Assembly: GCA_035267815.1 (NCBI GenBank) | Contig: DATFLK010000013.1 | Location: 1-26,056 of the forward strand | Length of the DNA stretch: 26,056 nt | Source of the DNA: DATFLK01 sp035267815 | Lineage (GTDB): Bacteria; Pseudomonadota; Zetaproteobacteria; Mariprofundales; Mariprofundaceae | Reading direction: 5' to 3' | Shown: positions 1 through 8,488 of the stretch, in pieces | How the letters are laid out: each line of letters starts with the position of its first letter | Position numbering within the stretch: the first letter of the stretch is position 1 | The notes under the pieces: model-generated | What the model saw: the letters and a program-made list of their open reading frames with translations, nothing else | Told to the model about the DNA's origin: nothing | Databases searched by the model: none | Position numbers and translations under genes: made by a program

Positions 1-102
1 GGCATGGGCATGGCCCTGCGAACCGTAACCGATGATGGCCACCTTCTTTCCCTGGATGATCGACAGGTCGGCGTCTTTATCGTAATAGACATTCAATGCC
101 AT
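1..102 (-). CDS. ilvC: Ketol-acid reductoisomerase, N-terminal 34 codons (cut by window edge)
   Basis: Partial gene: only the first 34 codons are inside the window, and the reading frame stays open to base 1. The protein converts acetolactate or acetohydroxybutyrate to the dihydroxy acid in valine, leucine and isoleucine synthesis, using NADPH and magnesium in the cytoplasm. The visible residues include NVYYDKDADLSIIQGKKVA followed by the glycine-rich nucleotide loop IIGYGSQGHA, which is the hallmark start of class I IlvC. The ATG at 100-102 has a GGAG ribosome site at 109-112. It is divergent from yaaA. No ilvB or ilvH gene lies immediately upstream, so it probably has its own promoter within 103-313; I could not assign that promoter firmly. 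Confidence 0.93.
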   Translation of the reverse strand, partial: MALNVYYDKDADLSIIQGKKVAIIGYGSQGHAHA

Positions 103-313
103 GGTTTACTCCTTCAATGCTCATATTCGGACGCGGTATTCAGTGCAAACGCGCACCAGTGCGTTCCCCGAAAGGGGCCGCAGGATAATGCTTTTTTGAC
201 CCGAGTTCATCCCTTTATTCATCGTCTTTATTAATCGGCACGTCCGTTGCAACATCCCATGTCCGGATGTCCCGTTCCGCACCGGCAGCGATATCGATCC
301 AAAGGAGTATGTC

Positions 314-1078
314 ATGCTGATAGTCATTTCACCTGCCAAGAAGCTCGACTTCGACAGCCAAATCCCCGACCTGCTGCCAACCACCCCCCGCTTTCTGGAC
401 CAGGCCGAGGCGCTGATCCGGATCCTGCGCACCCTCTCGACCGAGGAGATCGGCGCGCTGATGAAGATCAGTCCGAAACTGGCAGAGCTGAACCTGCAGC
501 GCTACCGGGCGTGGTCCACGCCCTTCACGCCGGAGAACGCCAGACCGGTCCTGTTCGTGTTCCGCGGCGATGTCTATCAGGCCCTGGATGCCGACACCCT
601 CTCCGCCGACGAGGTCCGCTTTGCCCAGTCGCACCTGCGCATCCTCTCCGGCCTCTACGGACTGCTGCGCCCGCTCGACCTGATCCAGCCCTATCGTCTG
701 GAGATGGGAACGAAACTACCCAACGAGTGCGGCAAGGACCTCTACGCCCACTGGGACACGGCCATTGCCGAGGCACTGAACAGTGATCAGCCCGACGGCG
801 AGGCGCAGACGCTGATCAACCTCGCCTCCAATGAGTATGCGAAAGCGATCGATCGCGACCGCTTCAGAGGCCGCATCATCACGCCGCAGTTCAAGGAGAA
901 CAAGGATGGTGCCTACCGGATCATCGGCATCCATGCCAAACAGGCGCGTGGCCTGATGAGTCGATACATCATCCGGCACGGCCTGCGCGATCCCGAAGCG
1001 ATCAAGCAATTCAACGAAGCCGGATACAGCTATCGCCCGGCACTCTCTTCCGGGGATATATGGGTTTTCGCGCGTTAG
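314..1078 (+). CDS. yaaA: Peroxide stress protein YaaA (UPF0246 family)
   Basis: A 254-residue cytoplasmic protein of the YaaA/UPF0246 family, close to the usual length of about 255-260 residues. In E. coli, YaaA is induced by OxyR and limits intracellular free iron and oxidative DNA damage during peroxide stress. Supporting segments are the N-terminal MLIVISPAKKLDF, the central FRGDVYQALDADTL, the LSGLYGLLRPLDLIQPYRLEM block, NLASNEYAKAI, and near the end GYSYRPALSSGDIWVF. All are characteristic of the family. The ATG is preceded by AAGGAG at 302-307. The gene stands alone, divergent from ilvC, with a minus-strand tRNA after it. An iron-protective role would fit the iron-sulfur and haem genes nearby, but that is inference. 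Confidence 0.95.
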   Translation: MLIVISPAKKLDFDSQIPDLLPTTPRFLDQAEALIRILRTLSTEEIGALMKISPKLAELNLQRYRAWSTPFTPENARPVLFVFRGDVYQALDADTLSADEVRFAQSHLRILSGLYGLLRPLDLIQPYRLEMGTKLPNECGKDLYAHWDTAIAEALNSDQPDGEAQTLINLASNEYAKAIDRDRFRGRIITPQFKENKDGAYRIIGIHAKQARGLMSRYIIRHGLRDPEAIKQFNEAGYSYRPALSSGDIWVFAR

Positions 1079-1103
1079 CGCATGGCGAAAGCGTGGGAGA
1101 GAC

Positions 1104-1180
1104 TGGTGGGCCCACCAGGACTCGAACCTGGAACCAACCGGTTATGAGCCGGTAGCTCTAACCAATTGAGCTATGGGCCC
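1104..1180 (-). tRNA. tRNA with CAT anticodon, probably tRNA-Ile2 (lysidine type)
   Basis: A 77-nt cloverleaf on the minus strand with encoded CCA. The acceptor stem is GGGCCCA/TGGGCCC, the D arm contains GCTC/GAGC, the anticodon stem is ACCGG/CCGGT with loop CTCATAA (anticodon CAT), and the T arm is CCAGG-TTCGAGT-CCTGG. CAT can mean initiator Met, elongator Met or Ile2, in which TilS converts C34 to lysidine to read AUA. The 1-72 G-C pair argues against initiator Met. C4-G69 and C5-G68 match the TilS-positive acceptor pattern known from E. coli Ile2 and differ from the U4/A5 of E. coli elongator Met, so Ile2 is favoured. The CAT anticodon is certain; the Ile2 assignment is about 75 percent. 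Confidence 0.93.
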
Positions 1181-1199
1181 GCCCGCCGCCGCGAACGGC

Positions 1200-1228
1200 A
1201 GGCTAATGCGACGGCTGGGGGGAGGCAA
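1200..1228 (-). promoter_or_regulatory. Putative sigma-70 promoter of the CAT tRNA
   Basis: On the minus strand, TTGCCT (1223-1228) and TAGCCT (1200-1205) are separated by exactly 17 bases. They are followed by a GC-rich stretch before the tRNA 5' end at 1180, which resembles the discriminator of stable-RNA promoters. The -10 match to consensus is only moderate, so this is a position-based prediction. Confidence 0.4.
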
Positions 1229-1306
1229 TCGGTGATCGCTTGCGGCGACCGGTCGAGACAATGCTAGGCACAGTGGCTACGATGGTTTAGCTTCCATCCG
1301 CTCAAT

Positions 1307-2599
1307 ATGAAATTCACCGAACTCAATCTCCCCGACCCCATTCTGCGCGCGATTGCCGATCTCGGCTTCGAATCGCTCACCCCCGTCCAGGAGGAAGCGC
1401 TGCCACTCGTGCTGGAAGGACGCGATCTCGCCGGCCAGGGACGCACCGGCACCGGCAAAACCGCCACCTTCCTGATCGCCACTCTGACACGGCTACTCAA
1501 CGAACCCCCCAAACAGGGTCGGAAGAAGAGCGATCCGCGCGCCCTGATCATCGCCCCGACGCGGGAACTGGCAGTGCAGATCTCCGACGATGCCAGGCAG
1601 TTGACGAAGTATACGGACCTGAAACTGCATACGGTGTTCGGCGGCATCGATTACGAGAAACAGAAGAATGCTTTCAATGATGGTGTCGACCTGTTGATCG
1701 GTACACCGGGGCGGCTGATCGACTATTTCAAGCAGCGCTGTTTCAACCTGAAATCGTGCGAGATTCTGGTCGTCGACGAGGCCGACCGGATGTTCGACCT
1801 CGGTTTCATCAAGGATCTTCGCTACCTGATGCGGCGCCTGCCCCGGTTCGACGAACGCCAGTCGCTGCTCTTCTCGGCCACCCTCTCCTACCGGGTACTG
1901 GAGCTCGCTTACGAGCACATGAACGATCCGATCAAGATCGAAGCGGAGACCGGCGACATCACCGCCGAGGGAATCGACGAATCCCTTTACCATGTCGCCA
2001 TGGACGAGAAGTTACCGATGTTGATCCACCTGCTCAGAGAGCATCAGGTGGAGCGTGGCATGCTCTTCGTCAACGAGAAACGCACCGGCGAGAAGGTAGC
2101 CCGAAAACTCGCCCGCTACGGCTTCGCCGTCGGCATCCTATCCGGCGATGTGCGCCAGAAGAAACGCATGCGTATCCTAGACGACTTCGGCCAGGGCAAG
2201 CTGCATCTGCTCGTCGCCACCGATGTCGCCAGCCGCGGCCTGCATATCGACGGCGTCACACACGTCTTCAACTACGATCTTCCGGAGGATGCGGAGAATT
2301 ACGTCCACCGCATCGGACGCACAGCCCGAGCCGGCGCCACCGGCACCGCCATCTCCTTCTCCTGCGAACGTTTCTGTTTCGGTCTGCCTGACATCGAGAC
2401 CTATATCGGCCACTCCATCCCGACGCCGAAATGGGACCACAGTAATCTTGAGATCGGTCCGTCGACCCATCCCGACGCCTGGGCTGAGGGGATGAAAAGC
2501 GAGGACCGGCAACAGCCGGATGGCCGACAGGGGGCCAAGAAGGGGGGCTCCGGCGGCAGGCGCAGGCACGGACGCAGGCCACCTCGTAACAAGGGCTGA
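1307..2599 (+). CDS. rhlB: DEAD-box ATP-dependent RNA helicase, RhlB-like
   Basis: A 430-residue DEAD-box helicase. RhlB unwinds structured RNA for the degradosome in gammaproteobacteria. The Q motif surrounds F21-Q28, Walker A is TGTGKT (47-52), motif Ia is PTRELA, DEAD is at 157-160, SAT at 190-192, and HRIGRTARAG lies in the C-terminal RecA domain. RhlB-specific resemblance includes DEADRMFDLGFIKDLR, SATLSYRVLELAYEHMN, GVTHVFNYDLPEDAENYVH and ETYIGHSIP, which parallel E. coli RhlB much better than RhlE or SrmB. The final 35 or so residues are a Gly/Arg/Lys-rich basic tail likely to bind RNA. No good ribosome site precedes the ATG. Translation of cpdA begins about 20 bases after the stop, so the two are probably co-transcribed. 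RNase E is not in the window, so degradosome membership is untested. Confidence 0.93.
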   Translation: MKFTELNLPDPILRAIADLGFESLTPVQEEALPLVLEGRDLAGQGRTGTGKTATFLIATLTRLLNEPPKQGRKKSDPRALIIAPTRELAVQISDDARQLTKYTDLKLHTVFGGIDYEKQKNAFNDGVDLLIGTPGRLIDYFKQRCFNLKSCEILVVDEADRMFDLGFIKDLRYLMRRLPRFDERQSLLFSATLSYRVLELAYEHMNDPIKIEAETGDITAEGIDESLYHVAMDEKLPMLIHLLREHQVERGMLFVNEKRTGEKVARKLARYGFAVGILSGDVRQKKRMRILDDFGQGKLHLLVATDVASRGLHIDGVTHVFNYDLPEDAENYVHRIGRTARAGATGTAISFSCERFCFGLPDIETYIGHSIPTPKWDHSNLEIGPSTHPDAWAEGMKSEDRQQPDGRQGAKKGGSGGRRRHGRRPPRNKG

Positions 2600-2618
2600 T
2601 CCAGCAACGGTCTGGCCG

Positions 2619-3374
2619 TTGACGCTTCGTCTCCTCCAGATCACCGACACCCATCTCTTTGCCGACCGTGCCGGCCGGCTCAAGGGCATCGACACGACGG
2701 CCGCACTCAATGCCGTGATCGACACCTGTCACCAGCGCCATCCGGTACCTGAGCTCGTCCTGCTGACCGGGGATCTCTCCCACGATGGCTCGGCCGCCTC
2801 CTACCGTCGTGTAGCCGAAGCCGCCGCAGCACTGGACGCCCCCGTGCTCGCCATCCCGGGCAACCATGACGACCCCGCCGTCATGCGGCAAAGCGGACTC
2901 GGCCGCGAGCGTTACCGCCTGATGCCGGGATGGCAGATCATCATGCTCGATAGCACCGTGACCGATGAGGAGCAGGGGAGACTGGCTGAGGATGAGCTCG
3001 CCTTTCTGGACGACAGGCTCTCCCGTCACCCCGACCGGCATGCTCTGATCGCGCTGCATCACCACCCCGTACCGGTCGGCAGCCGCTGGCTCGACGCCAT
3101 CGGACTGGAAAACGGCCATGCACTCTTCGGGATTACCCGCCGGCATCCTCAGGTGCGCGTCCTAGTCTTCGGCCATATCCATCAGGCCTTCGACAAAAAG
3201 AGGGACGGGATCCGGTTGCTCGGCACGCCAGCCAGTTGCGTACAGTTCAGGCCGCGTGCCGACGATTTCTCTCTGGACGCCCTACCGCCGGGCTACCGCC
3301 TGCTCGAGCTATCCGCCGACGGCGCCATTGCCACGGAGGTGGTCCGCCTTCCGGCGCAGGAACGCAGTACTTAG
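2619..3374 (+). CDS. cpdA: 3',5'-cyclic AMP phosphodiesterase, CpdA/Icc-like calcineurin phosphoesterase
   Basis: A 251-residue class III cyclic nucleotide phosphodiesterase of the metallophosphoesterase superfamily. The dinuclear metal site is complete: ITDTHLF (D10, H12), TGDLSHDGS (D52), GNHD (81-84), the histidine run HHHP (147-150) and GHIH (185-188). The LQITDTHLF opening and the repeated-domain order match E. coli CpdA, which hydrolyses cAMP. I chose TTG 2619 because it sits just before the conserved first strand and clears rhlB. An ATG at 2520 in the same frame would add 33 residues but overlap rhlB by 80 bases, and the extra sequence is only the other-frame reading of the rhlB basic tail. 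The stop overlaps the stop of the convergent binding-protein gene. The substrate could also be another phosphodiester. Confidence 0.88.
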   Translation: MTLRLLQITDTHLFADRAGRLKGIDTTAALNAVIDTCHQRHPVPELVLLTGDLSHDGSAASYRRVAEAAAALDAPVLAIPGNHDDPAVMRQSGLGRERYRLMPGWQIIMLDSTVTDEEQGRLAEDELAFLDDRLSRHPDRHALIALHHHPVPVGSRWLDAIGLENGHALFGITRRHPQVRVLVFGHIHQAFDKKRDGIRLLGTPASCVQFRPRADDFSLDALPPGYRLLELSADGAIATEVVRLPAQERST

Positions 3375-4294
3375 TAGACGCGCCAAGCCCGACGCATCAA
3401 CCGCTTGGACAGCCTGATGCGGTGATGACGGAAGCTCTTCCGGTTGACCGAGAGCATCTGCACCCGCGGCATCTCGACCGGCAGTGCACCCGCCCGCTTG
3501 CCAGCCAGTACCTGACTGGAGAGATTCGCCGCCTGCCGTCCCATCAGGGTATGATCGGACGAATAGGCAAAGAGGCTCCCCGCCCGAACCAGCCGGTCCG
3601 AATAGCCGATTAGCGGCGTGTCGTACCGGTCGGCCATGGCAAAGACATAACGTATGACCTCGGACGCACGAAAGAGGTGGTCCCGAACCACCCAGTAGGC
3701 ATCGACATGCGGCATCAGCTTCCGCAGCGCCTCCAGCGCCTGCCGCGACGAGTGCGCCGGCCTGGCCACCAACACTTGATGATGGCGTGCGAGGGCCTTG
3801 CGCGCCGCCGCCACCATATATCCGCTCTCGTCCGGGTTGTAGACCACACCGATGCGATGCATATGCACCGCAAACCGGCCTGCCAGCGCCATCAGCCTGC
3901 CAGGCGGTGTATCGGTCGATACACCGGTGATATTGCGTGCTCCGCCCATGATCGAAGCCGGATTGGCCACCATGCAGAAGATGACGGGGAGTTCAGTCAA
4001 GCGGCCGGCCAGTGCTCTGAGCGGCTCGTCGCCGACCGCCAGCACCTGGACCGGATGCTCTGCACGTATCCGCGGGATCAGTGCCCGCTCGTCCCTGACA
4101 CTGCCGTTCTCCCGGCACCCCACCACGCGGACCGGGATGCTGCTCTGCTGCCGAAACCCGGCCAGCGCTTCGGCATAGGCCGCCACATGCGTATCCAGCA
4201 GCGCCACGATCTCACGCGCCTGTGCACAGCCGGGAGATAGCCAGGCCAGCATCAGCGCCAATCCGGCCACGCCGCTGCGAAACCACCCGCTCAT
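3371..4294 (-). CDS. Orphan ABC-type periplasmic substrate-binding protein (TrpX/ABC_sub_bind-like)
   Basis: A 307-residue exported protein. The N terminus has a classic Sec signal: a short basic start (MSGWFRSG), the hydrophobic core VAGLALMLAWLSPGC, and AQA as a likely cleavage site near residue 26. Mature features such as VGDEPLRALAG, LPVIFCMVANP, NITGVSTDTPPGRLM, RIGVVYNPDESGYM and SLFAYSSDHTLMGRQAANL place it in the PF04392-like binding-protein family (TrpX and relatives), with two Rossmann-like lobes. The start at 4294 is chosen because GGGGAGG precedes it; an in-frame ATG at 4345 would spoil the signal peptide. No permease or ATPase gene is nearby, so it may work with a remote transporter or act as a ligand sensor for a membrane protein. 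The ligand is unknown. Its last four bases overlap cpdA tail to tail. Confidence 0.85.
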   Translation of the reverse strand: MSGWFRSGVAGLALMLAWLSPGCAQAREIVALLDTHVAAYAEALAGFRQQSSIPVRVVGCRENGSVRDERALIPRIRAEHPVQVLAVGDEPLRALAGRLTELPVIFCMVANPASIMGGARNITGVSTDTPPGRLMALAGRFAVHMHRIGVVYNPDESGYMVAAARKALARHHQVLVARPAHSSRQALEALRKLMPHVDAYWVVRDHLFRASEVIRYVFAMADRYDTPLIGYSDRLVRAGSLFAYSSDHTLMGRQAANLSSQVLAGKRAGALPVEMPRVQMLSVNRKSFRHHRIRLSKRLMRRAWRVY

Positions 4295-4422
4295 ATCGCC
4301 CTCCCCGTCCGCCTGTCTGCCACGCACGATGCCGGCAGGCGCCACGTATCCACGATAGACGCAACCCGGGAAAGATAAAACCTTGATGTGTCGGAAAATT
4401 TCCTTGGGGCGCCGGAACCGGC

Positions 4423-6585
4423 CTACCCCTCCACCGCCTCGCGCCAGACAAGCGCCAGACGGAATCCCTCGTTGCTGACCTCAGCCGGAAGCTCTCGCTT
4501 GATCTCGGAGAGCGACATATATTCGTCCGCATCCTCCAGCGCCTGGATAATGATGTCGAAACACTCCCCCAGAATCCGCTTCGGATCGACCGCCAGCCCC
4601 GCCCGGACCAGCGCGATGAAGTGCTTCATGACCGTTACTTCGCTGATACCCTGCTGTTCGGCGATCTCGGATATATCGAGGCCCTGACTGTAGAGCTTCC
4701 AGGTGTACATCTGGCTGTCGTTGGCCGGCGGCCCTTTGGCCACCAGTTTCGGCGCCGCACTGGCCTTAGCTGCTCCGCCCTTCTCGGCCTCCCCGGCGTG
4801 CCGGCCCAGCACCTCCAGAAAGGCCTCGCCGTAGAGCTCCAGTTTGTGCTGCCCCATGCCGCTGATCTTCGACAGCGCATCCATCGAGGTAGGAAGACGC
4901 TCACCCATCTCCATCAGGGTGGCGTCGCTGAACACCACATGCGGCGGCAGCCCCTCGGTATCGGCCAGCTTCTGACGCACCTCACCCAGCTCCCGGAAAA
5001 GGGCATTGCCGCCACGCGGCGGCAGACGCCGCATGCCACGCTTCACCCCCGGCTTGAACTTGGCCAGCGTCACCTGCTCCTTCCCCTGCAGTACCGCCTC
5101 AGCCTTGGGAGTCAGCTTCAGCGCCGAGCGCTGACTGATATCCTGAAGGAGAAAACCGCGATGGATCAGCTGACGCAGCGTCGAGGTCCATTCGTCGGCA
5201 TTCAGCGCCTCACCGACACCATAGGTCGAGAGCTTGTCATGCCCGTGTTCACGGATGCGCGCCGTCTTGGCACCACGCAGCACATCCACCACGGTCCCCT
5301 TGCCGACCTGCTCGTCCAGCTCCCGGACACAGCTCAGGGCCATCTTGGCCTCGTGTGTGGCATCGCACACCTCCGGCGGATCGAGGCAGATATCGCAGTT
5401 ACCGCAGGAGGTATCCAGCGTCTCGCCAAAATAGCCGAGCAGCACTTGGCGGCGGCACGTCAATGCTTCGGAGAAGCCGACCATGCTGTTGAGCTTGTGC
5501 ACCTCGATGCGGCGCTGATCCGCCGCCTCGACGTTGTCGATCAGTCGCCGGACCAGCGCGATATCGCCGGACCCGTAGAGCAGCAGCGCTTCGGACTCCA
5601 TGCCGTCGCGACCCGCCCTGCCCGTCTCCTGATAGTAGCTCTCGATGCTCTTGGGGATGTCGTGGTGCACGACAAAGCGCACGTTGGGCTTGTCCACCCC
5701 CATGCCGAAGGCGATCGTCGCCACGATGACACGAATGCGATCGTGCAAGAAGTCGTCCTGCACCTTCTCACGGCGCGCCGAGGGAAGTCCCGCATGATAA
5801 GCCGCCGCGCGCACGCCGTTGCGCTGCAGATGCACCGCCACCTCCTCCACCCGCTTGCGCGACATGCAGTAGATGATGCCTGACTCGCCCTCCCAGTCGT
5901 TCAGGAAGTCGAGCAGCTGTCGCATCGGCTGACTCTTCTGCGTGATCAGATAGCGAATATTGGGACGATCGAAACTGGAGACGAACTGCTGCGCCTCGGG
6001 AATACCGAGACAGCGCACAATATCCTCGCGGGTATGCTGGTCGGCCGTAGCTGTCAGTGCCAGGAGCGGCACACCGGGGAAGCGCTCGCGCAGCACGCCG
6101 AGCTTGATGTACTCGGGACGGAAGTCGTGCCCCCACTGGGAGACGCAGTGCGCCTCGTCGATGGCGAACAGGGCGATCTCGACGCCGTCGAGCTGTTTCA
6201 GGAAACTGTCGGAGAGCAGTCGCTCGGGCGCCACATAGAGCAGGTCGAGCTCGCCGTCAGCCAAGCGCCGCATCACCTCGCGCGCCTCGGCTGTCTTCAG
6301 CGACGAGTTGTAGTAGGCCGCCTTGACGCCGCAGCAGGTAAGGGTATCGACCTGATCCTTCATCAACGAGATCAGGGGCGAGACGACGATGCCGGTGCCC
6401 TTCCGCACGATAGAGGGAATCTGATAGCAGAGCGATTTGCCGCCGCCCGTGGGCATCAGCACAAAGGCATCTCCGCCGTTCAGAATCGATGCAATCGCAT
6501 CCTCTTGCACGGGACGAAAACGATCGTACCCGAACACCGAATGCAAGACATCCTGTGCCTGCTGCATCAATTTTTTGTCAGCCAT
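4423..6585 (-). CDS. recQ: ATP-dependent DNA helicase RecQ with C-terminal helix-turn-helix extension
   Basis: A 720-residue superfamily 2, 3'-to-5' DNA helicase acting in recombination and replication-fork repair. Walker A is PTGGGKS (45-51), the DEAH box is 143-146, followed by the RecQ aromatic-rich loop VSQWGHDFRPEY. The second RecA domain carries TIAFGMGVDKPNVR and QETGRAGRDG. The zinc site cysteines C377, C394, C397 and C400 sit three residues before their E. coli equivalents. A winged-helix RQC domain and an HRDC domain (about 525-610) follow. After a linker rich in Ala and Lys, residues about 645-720 form an added helix-turn-helix-like region (GLDISEIAEQQGISEVTVMK), making it roughly 110 residues longer than E. 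coli RecQ. AGGAT stands seven bases before the ATG. It is monocistronic as far as can be seen. Confidence 0.96.
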   Translation of the reverse strand: MADKKLMQQAQDVLHSVFGYDRFRPVQEDAIASILNGGDAFVLMPTGGGKSLCYQIPSIVRKGTGIVVSPLISLMKDQVDTLTCCGVKAAYYNSSLKTAEAREVMRRLADGELDLLYVAPERLLSDSFLKQLDGVEIALFAIDEAHCVSQWGHDFRPEYIKLGVLRERFPGVPLLALTATADQHTREDIVRCLGIPEAQQFVSSFDRPNIRYLITQKSQPMRQLLDFLNDWEGESGIIYCMSRKRVEEVAVHLQRNGVRAAAYHAGLPSARREKVQDDFLHDRIRVIVATIAFGMGVDKPNVRFVVHHDIPKSIESYYQETGRAGRDGMESEALLLYGSGDIALVRRLIDNVEAADQRRIEVHKLNSMVGFSEALTCRRQVLLGYFGETLDTSCGNCDICLDPPEVCDATHEAKMALSCVRELDEQVGKGTVVDVLRGAKTARIREHGHDKLSTYGVGEALNADEWTSTLRQLIHRGFLLQDISQRSALKLTPKAEAVLQGKEQVTLAKFKPGVKRGMRRLPPRGGNALFRELGEVRQKLADTEGLPPHVVFSDATLMEMGERLPTSMDALSKISGMGQHKLELYGEAFLEVLGRHAGEAEKGGAAKASAAPKLVAKGPPANDSQMYTWKLYSQGLDISEIAEQQGISEVTVMKHFIALVRAGLAVDPKRILGECFDIIIQALEDADEYMSLSEIKRELPAEVSNEGFRLALVWREAVEG

Positions 6586-6705
6586 TTTTTTATCCTACAC
6601 ATTCCAAACGGGTTTTCCAGCCGGCAATAGCGGATGTGCCTCACGGACACAGGGCGGTATCCGACCGGATTCACGGCGATTTCCGACCGACCGCATGGAT
6701 ATCGG

Positions 6706-6728
6706 GACCATCTTGCTGCATGATGGTC
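6706..6728. repeat. Inverted repeat just upstream of the hemD start codon
   Basis: GACCATC (6706-6712) and GATGGTC (6722-6728) are perfect 7-bp inverted copies around a 9-base loop, with flanking GG and CC that could extend the stem after a two-base bulge. The repeat ends four bases before the hemD ATG, where a ribosome site would be expected and none is visible. Confidence 0.6.
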
Positions 6729-6732
6729 TCCC

Positions 6733-7485
6733 ATGCAGCCACTGGCCGGAAAACGCATCCTCATCACCCGCCCCGCCGCACAGGCCGAGACCACGGCGGC
6801 AAAGGTGCGGCAGCGCGGCGGCATCCCTGTGCTCTTCCCCTGCCTGCAGGTGGACTGCCTGCCGGAGCACATCCGCCGGGGCCTTGCGGCGCTGGTGGAA
6901 CCTGGTACAGAGGCACTTTTCACCAGCAGCAACGGGGTCGAGTGCGTGGCCCGGCTACTGGGCAGTGGTTTTGCCTCCACCTTTGCCGACATCCCGGTCG
7001 CAGCCGTCGGCCGCAAGACGGCCGAACGCCTCCGGGCAAACGGCATCGTCCCCGCCCTGACGCCCGAGACCCACTCCCAGGAGGGGCTGCTGGATGCCTA
7101 TGCCGGACGCGCCCCCGCCCGGCTTGTCTTCTTCCGGGCCGAGGAGGGACGCAATCTTCTCGCGCAGGGACTGACGGCGCAGGACACCGATGTCGTCATG
7201 GTGCACGCCTACCGAACCGTCTGCCCAACGGACGATGCCGCCGACATAGTCCGGCAGATCGAAACGGAAAGCATCGACGCCGTGCTGCTGGGCAGCGAAA
7301 AGACCGCCCGCCACTACCTGCATCGCATCGGCAACGCCCAGGTCGCCGCCCGGCCCGTGGCCGCCGCCATCAGCCCCAAGGTGGCCGAGTATGCCACCGG
7401 GCTTAAACTGAACGTGCAGGTCGTGGCAAAAGAGGCTAGTTTTGACGCCATACTGGATGGTCTGGAAGCATTCTTCCGCGAATAG
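6733..7485 (+). CDS. hemD: Uroporphyrinogen-III synthase
   Basis: A 250-residue HemD, the enzyme that cyclises hydroxymethylbilane with inversion of ring D to give uroporphyrinogen III, the branch point for haem, sirohaem and corrinoids. This family is weakly conserved, but the expected landmarks are present: GKRILITRPAAQAE at the start, the FTSSNGVECVARLL segment, IPVAAVGRKTAERLRANGI, a hinge near LVFFRAEEGRNLLAQGL, VHAYRTVCP and the C-terminal IDAVLLGSEKTARHYL. Length matches the family (about 240-260). It begins the hem block and is followed 19 bases later by hemB. hemC, which often precedes hemD, is not here. No clear Shine-Dalgarno precedes the ATG; instead an inverted repeat occupies that position, which may modulate translation. 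Confidence 0.9.
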   Translation: MQPLAGKRILITRPAAQAETTAAKVRQRGGIPVLFPCLQVDCLPEHIRRGLAALVEPGTEALFTSSNGVECVARLLGSGFASTFADIPVAAVGRKTAERLRANGIVPALTPETHSQEGLLDAYAGRAPARLVFFRAEEGRNLLAQGLTAQDTDVVMVHAYRTVCPTDDAADIVRQIETESIDAVLLGSEKTARHYLHRIGNAQVAARPVAAAISPKVAEYATGLKLNVQVVAKEASFDAILDGLEAFFRE

Positions 7486-7504
7486 ACCGACTGAAGGAGG
7501 AGAG

Positions 7505-8480
<976 letters not shown>

Positions 8481-8488
<8 letters not shown>

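Noticed and set aside
4387..4422. GCCGG-TT-CCGGC palindrome downstream of recQ as a terminator
   Set aside because: The stem is only five pairs with a two-base loop, and the T-run is about 14 bases further on, too far for intrinsic termination.
4621..5883. A 420-codon plus-strand frame opposite recQ
   Set aside because: It is the antisense shadow of the RecQ helicase; composition is Leu/Arg/His-rich without domain structure.
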